5,808 bases of DNA from Betaproteobacteria bacterium. GTDB taxonomy: Bacteria; Pseudomonadota; Gammaproteobacteria; Burkholderiales; Burkholderiaceae_C. The notes under the pieces were generated by a model that did not search any database, had not been told where the DNA came from, and was given only the letters and a program-made list of their open reading frames with translations. The translations under genes were made by a program, and so were the position numbers. Within the stretch, counting starts at the first letter, position 1. The number at the start of each line of letters is the position of its first letter. Below are positions 1 to 4,467 of the stretch, one piece after another. The stretch lies in the NCBI GenBank assembly GCA_025354965.1, contig JANXLW010000402.1, positions 1-5,808 of the forward strand, written 5' to 3'.

Positions 1-219
1 CCCCCGGCCGACCACATCCGGGCACACCACACGAACGCGGTTGCCCGACTTCAAACACAAGGCTCGCGCCAGCACATCAAAGTCACGCCCCTGGCGCGAC
101 AGGCCATGGGCACACACCACCACGTGGCTGCTTTGCGGATCACCCCATTGCCAGTAGGCCATGCGATGCCCACCGTCGGTGTCAGGACACAATACGTAAT
201 TGAGCGTAGGTTCAGTCAT
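1..219 (-). CDS. alpha/beta hydrolase, N-terminal part (gene cut by left window edge)
   Basis: Only the first 73 codons are in the window; the reading frame is open through base 1. It starts at the ATG whose complement lies at 217-219 and begins MTEPTLNYVLCPDTDG. Residues 34-39 (VVCAHG) form the beta-strand ending in the HG oxyanion-hole motif of alpha/beta hydrolases. The stretch from about residue 64 (VVCPDVVGRG) is the next core strand, with the D-x-x-G-R-G turn usual in this fold. The catalytic Ser, Asp and His would lie in the missing part, so substrate and exact family cannot be given. The gene is divergent from the 3-hydroxybutyrate dehydrogenase gene, with 64 bp between the two starts. 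A role as an esterase or in PHB-related chemistry is possible from that position alone. I see no strong Shine-Dalgarno sequence upstream of the ATG. Confidence 0.85.
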   Translation of the reverse strand, partial: MTEPTLNYVLCPDTDGGHRMAYWQWGDPQSSHVVVCAHGLSRQGRDFDVLARALCLKSGNRVRVVCPDVVGRG

Positions 220-283
220 GGTGAAATCAATAACGATCACCGCATCCTAATTCAATCGCAACGCCCCGTTCCAAGGAAACACC
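220..283. promoter_or_regulatory. divergent intergenic region between hydrolase and hydroxybutyrate dehydrogenase genes
   Basis: These 64 bp separate two divergently transcribed starts, so both promoters, or at least their core elements, should lie here or reach into the coding ends. A good Shine-Dalgarno sequence, AAGGAAA at 273-279, precedes the plus-strand ATG at 284. I looked for sigma-70 -35/-10 pairs on both strands and found only weak matches. For the minus strand, TTGAAT-N17-TATTGA is the best I saw and it is poor. No clear operator palindrome is visible. Confidence 0.45.
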
Positions 284-1066
284 ATGTTAAAAGGTAAAAC
301 AGCTCTCGTCACCGGCTCCACCAGCGGCATTGGCCTTGGCATTGCCAAAGCCCTGGCACAACAAGGTGCCAACATCGTCCTCAACGGCTTTGGCGACGTT
401 GAGGGACCCAAAGCCGAGATCGCCGCATTGGGCGTGCAAGTGGCGTACCACGGCGCGGACATGAGCAAGCCCGGCGACATTGAAGACATGATGAAATTCG
501 CTGCTGCCCAGTTTGGTCGCGTCGACATTCTGGTGAACAACGCGGGCATCCAGCACGTTGCCCGGATCGAGAATTTTCCCGTCGAACGCTGGGACAGCAT
601 CATCGCCATCAACATGAGCAGTGCCTTTCACGCTACCCGGCTGGCACTGCCGGCGATGCTGGCCGCCGACAACGGCAAAGGTTGGGGCCGCATCATCAAT
701 GTCGCGTCAGTCCACGGACTGGTCGCCTCCGCTGAAAAATCAGCCTACGTGACAGCCAAACATGGTGTGGTCGGCCTGACCAAGGTCACAGCACTGGAAA
801 ACGCCACCACCGGTGTCACCTGCAACGCCATTTGTCCGGGCTGGGTGCTGACACCGCTGGTACAAAAACAGGTTGATGCCAAGGCAGCGACCCTGACTAT
901 CTCGAATCATGAAGCGACCAAACTGCTGCTGGGTGAAAAGGAACCGTCCCTGCAGTTCACCACACCGGAAGAACTGGGCGCTCTGGCCGTGTTCTTTTGC
1001 TCCCCGGCGGCCAACAATGTGCGTGGCGTGGCGTGGAATATGGACGGCGGCTGGACCGCTCAATAG
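284..1066 (+). CDS. bdhA: 3-hydroxybutyrate dehydrogenase (SDR family)
   Basis: A 260-residue protein, the usual length for D-3-hydroxybutyrate dehydrogenase (EC 1.1.1.30). This cytoplasmic NAD-dependent enzyme interconverts 3-hydroxybutyrate and acetoacetate in PHB and ketone-body metabolism. The classical short-chain dehydrogenase motifs are all present: the TGSTSGIG nucleotide-binding loop at 10-17, NNAG at 85-88, Asn110, Ser142 in VASVHG, and Tyr155 with Lys159 in SAYVTAKHG. PGW at 185-187 follows, and a conserved family tail ends in DGGWTAQ. The segment PLVQKQVDAKA (191-201) and the VHGLVAS stretch resemble hydroxybutyrate dehydrogenases more than generic SDR reductases. The ATG at 284 has AAGGAAA five bases upstream. 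The gene stands alone on its strand: it is divergent from the hydrolase and convergent with the SIMPL gene 22 bp downstream. The family call is very firm; the substrate call rests on overall resemblance. Confidence 0.93.
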   Translation: MLKGKTALVTGSTSGIGLGIAKALAQQGANIVLNGFGDVEGPKAEIAALGVQVAYHGADMSKPGDIEDMMKFAAAQFGRVDILVNNAGIQHVARIENFPVERWDSIIAINMSSAFHATRLALPAMLAADNGKGWGRIINVASVHGLVASAEKSAYVTAKHGVVGLTKVTALENATTGVTCNAICPGWVLTPLVQKQVDAKAATLTISNHEATKLLLGEKEPSLQFTTPEELGALAVFFCSPAANNVRGVAWNMDGGWTAQ

Positions 1067-1074
1067 CCCCGCCC

Positions 1075-1086
1075 CGCCAATTGGCG
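1075..1086. repeat. 12-bp perfect palindrome CGCCAATTGGCG in a convergent gap
   Basis: The sequence CGCCAATTGGCG is a perfect palindrome between the stop codons of the dehydrogenase gene (ends 1066) and the SIMPL gene (ends 1089). As RNA it could fold into a four-pair GC stem with an AATT loop on either strand. No T-run of the usual length follows in either direction, so a bidirectional terminator is only a weak possibility. Its position in a 22-bp convergent gap is what makes it worth noting. Confidence 0.5.
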
Positions 1087-1088
1087 CT

Positions 1089-1853
1089 CTATTTCAATTG
1101 AACAGTGCCGGAGACCGTCACCTGCACGGTGGTCTTGCCGGCTTCAACCGGTACCGGTGTATCAGCCGCAGAGGCACGGGTTTCCATCGCCATCATTCGC
1201 GGTCTGGTAGTGAAACCTGGCTCGCTGGCGCCGATACTGACTTCGCGCAGCGTATAGCCGGTAAAGCCAAAATTTCGTGCAATATCGGTGGCACGCGTTT
1301 TGAAGCGCTCGATGGCGATACCTTGCGCCTCATTTTCAACCTTGCTGCGTTGCTCACGACTGAGGCCAAAACTTACGCTGGCAACGGTCAGTGTCTGTAT
1401 TTTTCCAGCCGTGCTGCCGATGCGTGCGAAATCGCGCCCTTCCAGAATCAATTCGACTGATCCTTGCCAACCGATTGACTTGCCATCGCGGCCGTATCGC
1501 GGGTAAAGACCGAAGTTGCCGGTTCGTACCTCAAGCTGCCCCGGCTGTGCCGCCTCCTTGGCTTTTGCCAGAGCGGCGTCAAGCGACGCTTTGAGCTGAC
1601 TCTGAACGGTAGCGGCATCCGATCCGTCGCGCGTTGTGGTCATGGAAATCGACAACAAGTCCTGCACAACTTCGACCGAACTCGTGGCGGAGAGTTGCAC
1701 TACGTTGTGCAACTGCAGGTGCGTCTGTTCCCCGGCAAAAAGATTGCTCGCTACCATCAGCAGCACACAAACAGCAAAGACTTTGGTGGAAATTCTCAAA
1801 ACAGAACCGTAGGTGCAGGTCCAGGCTTCACGGAATATCCACTTTGGCTTCAC
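1089..1853 (-). CDS. SIMPL-domain (DUF541, YggE-like) exported protein
   Basis: A protein of up to 254 residues with the SIMPL/DUF541 layout. An N-terminal export signal is followed by a strand-rich region (LQLHNVVQLSATSSVEVVQD). Next come the SISMTTTRDG-type segment, the helix QSQLKASLDAALAKAKEA, the G-W-Q-G-S-V-E-L strand, and the VSFGLS motif with its following basic helix. It ends in a valine-rich strand (TTVQVTVSGTVQLK). Family members such as E. coli YggE are periplasmic or envelope proteins linked loosely to oxidative-stress defence; the biochemical role is unknown. The start is uncertain. The first possible codon is the GTG at 1851-1853, since an in-frame TGA lies just upstream, but it gives 24 residues before the hydrophobic core. 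The TTG at 1797-1799 gives a normal signal peptide starting MRISTKVFAVCVLLM and a 236-residue protein. Neither has a strong Shine-Dalgarno sequence. It is probably co-transcribed with the small gene upstream. Confidence 0.85.
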   Translation of the reverse strand: MKPKWIFREAWTCTYGSVLRISTKVFAVCVLLMVASNLFAGEQTHLQLHNVVQLSATSSVEVVQDLLSISMTTTRDGSDAATVQSQLKASLDAALAKAKEAAQPGQLEVRTGNFGLYPRYGRDGKSIGWQGSVELILEGRDFARIGSTAGKIQTLTVASVSFGLSREQRSKVENEAQGIAIERFKTRATDIARNFGFTGYTLREVSIGASEPGFTTRPRMMAMETRASAADTPVPVEAGKTTVQVTVSGTVQLK

Positions 1854-2109
1854 GCCGCTGTTGCTTCAATTGCAGCCTGAGATCGGCTCGCTCCTGGGGG
1901 GAAAGGTGCCGACCGTCTGATCCGCGCTTGAGTGGCTGTGCCGCACTCTGCGCTGGCACAACAGGCGGTGCGCTCAACGCCGAGCGCAATTCAACCCGCC
2001 GCTGTTCAGGCACGCTCTCAACCGCACCCGCTTGTCTGGTGACCACGGGCTGCTGCCACGCATCACCCGATACAAAGAAGGCGAGTAAACCAAACACAAA
2101 ACGCTGCAT
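1828..2109 (-). CDS. small secreted or periplasmic protein of unknown function
   Basis: A 93-residue protein starting at the ATG whose complement is 2107-2109. The frame stays open further upstream, but this Met directly precedes a signal peptide, MQRFVFGLLAFFVSGDA, with likely cleavage after GDA near residue 17. The mature part of about 76 residues is rich in Gln, Arg, Ala and Pro. It has a proline/alanine linker (SAPPVVPAQSAAQP) and a charged C-terminal helix around RHLSPQERADLRLQLKQQRR. I recall similar short exported proteins with an LSP-x-ERA-x-LR motif in Burkholderiales genomes, but I know no assigned function. Its 3' end overlaps the GTG start of the SIMPL gene by 26 bp, or lies 28 bp from the alternative TTG start, so the two probably form one operon. 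The Shine-Dalgarno signal is weak. It could be an envelope-associated or RNA-binding-like basic protein; no function is claimed. Confidence 0.75.
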   Translation of the reverse strand: MQRFVFGLLAFFVSGDAWQQPVVTRQAGAVESVPEQRRVELRSALSAPPVVPAQSAAQPLKRGSDGRHLSPQERADLRLQLKQQRREAKVDIP

Positions 2110-2274
2110 GGCACTAAGATACCGAAAATACTTGCCAACGCACATATTTTTTGTCGAAAACCCTTGCCACTCAGGGCAACATCTGTAACAGTGTGTCAAC
2201 ATTTGTGGTCAAGTCCAAAATCCGCATCATCAAACCTGCAAAATCAACGTTGTTACAAATTTAGCGATACCCCC
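2110..2274. promoter_or_regulatory. divergent intergenic region upstream of ompR with possible response-regulator boxes
   Basis: This 165-bp non-coding stretch separates the small secreted protein gene (minus) from the ompR-like gene (plus). It is AT-richer than the flanking genes. It holds a direct repeat, CAACATCTGT at 2178-2187 and CAACATTTGT at 2198-2207, exactly 20 bp apart. It also holds a 7-bp inverted pair, TGTAACA at 2184-2190 and TGTTACA at 2251-2257. OmpR in enterobacteria binds tandem 10-bp half-sites within 20-bp boxes containing GTAACA-like cores, so autoregulation is a reasonable inference. I could not identify a convincing -35/-10 pair for either gene. Confidence 0.5.
2178..2207 (+). 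repeat. direct repeat CAACAT(C/T)TGT with 20-bp period
   Basis: Two copies of a 10-bp unit, CAACATCTGT (2178-2187) and CAACATTTGT (2198-2207), differ at one base and start exactly 20 bp apart, about two helical turns. The 10 bp between them (AACAGTGTGT) completes a GTAACA core with the first copy. This geometry fits binding by an OmpR/PhoB-family regulator on one face of the helix. The site lies 68-97 bp upstream of the ompR start codon. Confidence 0.5.
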
Positions 2275-3006
2275 ATGAACCAAACCCCTGCTCGAAATGA
2301 CAAGATCATGATCGTCGACGACGATGTCCGCATCCGCGACTTGTTGCGACGTTACCTGACGCAAGAGGGCTTTGAAGTTTTGCAGGCGGAAGACGGCAAG
2401 TCCTTGACCCGCCTGCTGTTGCGCGAATCGGTTGACCTGATTGTTCTGGATCTGATGATGCCCGGCGAGGACGGCTTGTCGATTTGTCGCCGCCTGCGAG
2501 CCGCCAACGATCACACACCCATCATCATGCTGACCGCCAAAGGTGAAGATGTGGACCGTATTGTCGGGCTGGAGGTGGGCGCAGACGACTATCTTGGCAA
2601 ACCCTTCAATCCGCGCGAGTTGTTGGCGCGTGTTCATGCCGTGTTGCGTCGACGCCCGGTTCAGGAAGCGCCCGGTTCACCGTCAAGCGACAGTCAGGTC
2701 GTGACATTCGGGCCGTTTGTTTTTGATCTCAGCGCGCGAACCCTGCGTCGGGACAACGAAGACCTGCCCCTGACGACCGGTGAATTCGCTATGCTCAAGG
2801 CGCTGGTGCGCCATCCCCGGCAGCCTTTGTCGCGTGAAAAATTGGCTCAATTGGCACGTGGTCGGGAATTCGAACCGTTCGACAGAAGTCTCGACGTTCA
2901 GGTGTCACGCTTGCGCAAGCTGGTGGAAATTGATGCTACTGCTCCGCGTTACATTCAAACTGTCTGGGGCATTGGCTACGTTTTTGTACCTGACGGAACA
3001 AGTTGA
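2275..3006 (+). CDS. ompR: OmpR-family DNA-binding response regulator
   Basis: A 243-residue cytoplasmic regulator. The receiver domain spans roughly residues 8-126. The acidic pocket is Asp15-Asp17 in IMIVDDD, the phospho-acceptor is Asp59 in LIVLDLMMPG, the switch Thr is T87 in MLTAKGED, and the conserved lysine is K109 in DDYLGKPF. After a short linker (about 127-142), a winged-helix OmpR/PhoB DNA-binding domain covers about 143-238. Its features are TTGEFAMLKALV, RSLDVQVSRLRKLVE in the recognition-helix region, and the wing ending in YIQTVWGIGYVF. The start ATG at 2275 gives MNQTPARNDK, the form I recall for this protein in Burkholderiales; no clear Shine-Dalgarno sequence precedes it. 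The gene overlaps the downstream kinase by 4 bp, so kinase and regulator form one operon and very likely one phosphorelay. Similarity to OmpR rather than another PhoB-like regulator is strong in the receiver (DRIVGLEVGADDYLGKPFNP). The target genes, porins in enterobacteria, are not shown here. Confidence 0.93.
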   Translation: MNQTPARNDKIMIVDDDVRIRDLLRRYLTQEGFEVLQAEDGKSLTRLLLRESVDLIVLDLMMPGEDGLSICRRLRAANDHTPIIMLTAKGEDVDRIVGLEVGADDYLGKPFNPRELLARVHAVLRRRPVQEAPGSPSSDSQVVTFGPFVFDLSARTLRRDNEDLPLTTGEFAMLKALVRHPRQPLSREKLAQLARGREFEPFDRSLDVQVSRLRKLVEIDATAPRYIQTVWGIGYVFVPDGTS

Positions 3007-4418
3007 GCAAACTCATTTCGCAAGTCGGCACTCTCGATTACACCAACCCGGTTCCGCTGGGTGGCAAGCGAGGGGAGCGACGGCTGACCGCACGACTCGG
3101 ATTAAGTCTTTTCTGGCGGACTTTTTTTCTGCTGGTGTTGCTGCTGATTGGCAGCATCCTGGCCTGGCTTCAAACGCTGCGGTCACTGGAGTTCGAACCC
3201 CGAGCCATCCAGACCGCGCAGCAAATCGCGTCGCTGGTCAATTTGAGTCGCGCTGCACTGATTCATTCCGACGCCATCAATCGGGTGTCGCTGATCAAAA
3301 CCATGACCGAGCAAGAAGGCGTTCGCATCGTGCCGCGCGAACCGGTCGACACCTACGAACCTTTCGACAACGATACGCTGGGACAACGCATCTCGCAGGA
3401 ACTGAGCGCCCGACTCGGACCCGGAACGGTGGTAGCCAACAGCGTCAACAAGAGAGAAGGCCTGTGGGTCGGCTTCACCATTGATGGTGACAGCTACTGG
3501 ATGCTCACCGATCGCGCCCGCTTCAACCGCACAGCCGGCAGTACCTGGATGATCTGGTTGATAACTGCCTTGGCGCTTTCAGTGGCAGGAGCGGCGGCCA
3601 TTGCCCGCCTGATCAATCGGCCCCTGCAGCGACTCTCGTTTGCTGCCAGTCGTGTACGCGATGGTGATTTTGAAGCCAGTACGCTGGACGAAACGGTGAC
3701 CACCAGCGAAATCCGGGCGGTGAATATTGGGTTCAACCGAATGACCCAGAAACTGGCCAAGATTGAACAGGAACGTGCCATCATGCTGGCCGGAATTTCG
3801 CACGACCTGCGAACACCTTTGGCCCGGTTGCGGCTGGACGCCGAACTCAGTGTCGCCGACAGTGAAGCCCGAGCCAATATGGCCTCCGATATTGCCCAAC
3901 TCGATGCCATCATCGGCAAGTTTCTGGATTACGCACGGCCCGGCAATATCAAGCTGAACCCGGTCTCACTGAAAGAAGTTATAGATAGCTGCATTTTAAG
4001 TGCCAGAAATCACACAGATATGCGCATCAATCTGGACCTACCGGACGGCTTGCTTGTGCTCGCCGATTCAGTGGAACTGGGCCGCGTTATCAACAACCTG
4101 CTGGAAAATTCGAACCGCTATGGCAAGTCCATACATACCGGGATTGCGGTGGTAGATATTGCTGCCAAAGCGCGCGACAAATGGGTATTGCTGCGCATGC
4201 GCGACCATGGTATTGGCGTCTCCACTGAACAATTGGAGGAACTGACCAAGCCTTTTTATCGCGGCGAAACGGCGCGCACTGCCGCCAACGGCGCTGGCTT
4301 GGGGCTGGCTATTGTGGAAAAAACAGTGTTGCGCATGGGCGGTACTTTTGTCCTGAGCAACACTTCATCCGGTGGATTGGCCGCCCACATCAAACTCCAG
4401 CGCGCGCCCTCCGACTAA
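3003..4418 (+). CDS. envZ: EnvZ-like sensor histidine kinase
   Basis: A 471-residue inner-membrane histidine kinase, partner of the upstream regulator. In order: a cytoplasmic N-terminus of about 35 residues rich in Arg and Lys; a first membrane segment at about 37-56; a periplasmic sensor of about 125 residues; and a second membrane segment at about 182-200. A HAMP linker follows at about 203-255. The H-box GISHDLRTPL holds the phospho-acceptor His267. The ATPase domain has the N-box around NNLLENSNRYG (364-374), G1 DHGIG (401-405), the F-box KPFYR and the G2 motif GAGLGLAIV (430-438). The start is the TTG at 3003-3005. An in-frame TGA at 2991-2993 rules out any earlier start, and the next Met (residue 101) would remove the first membrane segment. 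GGAA at 2995-2998 is a fair ribosome site. TTGA overlaps the ompR stop, suggesting translational coupling. Expected activities are autophosphorylation, phosphotransfer and regulator dephosphorylation; the stimulus is unknown. Confidence 0.92.
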   Translation: MSKLISQVGTLDYTNPVPLGGKRGERRLTARLGLSLFWRTFFLLVLLLIGSILAWLQTLRSLEFEPRAIQTAQQIASLVNLSRAALIHSDAINRVSLIKTMTEQEGVRIVPREPVDTYEPFDNDTLGQRISQELSARLGPGTVVANSVNKREGLWVGFTIDGDSYWMLTDRARFNRTAGSTWMIWLITALALSVAGAAAIARLINRPLQRLSFAASRVRDGDFEASTLDETVTTSEIRAVNIGFNRMTQKLAKIEQERAIMLAGISHDLRTPLARLRLDAELSVADSEARANMASDIAQLDAIIGKFLDYARPGNIKLNPVSLKEVIDSCILSARNHTDMRINLDLPDGLLVLADSVELGRVINNLLENSNRYGKSIHTGIAVVDIAAKARDKWVLLRMRDHGIGVSTEQLEELTKPFYRGETARTAANGAGLGLAIVEKTVLRMGGTFVLSNTSSGGLAAHIKLQRAPSD

Positions 4419-4431
4419 AGCGGGTCAAATT

Positions 4432-4467
4432 GCGCGCCTGAGGATCGCGTCAGCGGCGCTTTTTTTT
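4432..4467 (+). terminator. intrinsic terminator of the ompR-envZ operon
   Basis: Starting 14 bases after the kinase stop, the arms GCGCGCCTGA (4432-4441) and TCAGCGGCGC (4450-4459) pair around an eight-base loop. Each end is well matched (GCGC with GCGC, CTGA with TCAG), with a two-base mismatch or bulge in the middle. Eight T residues follow at once (4460-4467). This is a typical rho-independent terminator for plus-strand transcripts. The 3' arm and T-run lie inside the last codons of the convergent radical SAM gene. Confidence 0.8.

Noticed and set aside
909..1460. A 183-codon plus-strand open frame across the end of bdhA and the start of the convergent gap.
   Set aside because: It lies out of frame inside bdhA and antisense to the SIMPL gene, both of which have clear family motifs. 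Its translation shows no recognisable domain.
2147..2180. A T-run (2147-2152 region) and a small hairpin TTGCC/GGCAA near 2164-2179, considered as a terminator or attenuator.
   Set aside because: The T-run comes before the hairpin on the plus strand and the stem is only five pairs. On the minus strand it sits upstream of a gene start, where a terminator makes little sense.
1634..2188. A 184-codon plus-strand open frame antisense to the SIMPL and small secreted protein genes.
   Set aside because: The translation is Arg/Ser/Cys-rich with no motif, typical of an antisense shadow in GC-rich DNA. The minus-strand frames have signal peptides and a known domain.
3123..3129. A run of T residues near the start of the kinase gene.
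   Set aside because: It encodes the Phe-Phe of the first membrane segment and is not preceded by a GC-rich stem.
2780..3484. A 234-codon plus-strand open frame spanning the ompR-envZ junction.
   Set aside because: It is a shifted frame across two well-supported genes, with a composition lacking any domain signature.
3494..3919. A 141-codon minus-strand open frame antisense to the kinase.
   Set aside because: It lies opposite the HAMP and H-box coding region of the kinase, and the translation is a Ser/Ala/Arg-rich shadow.
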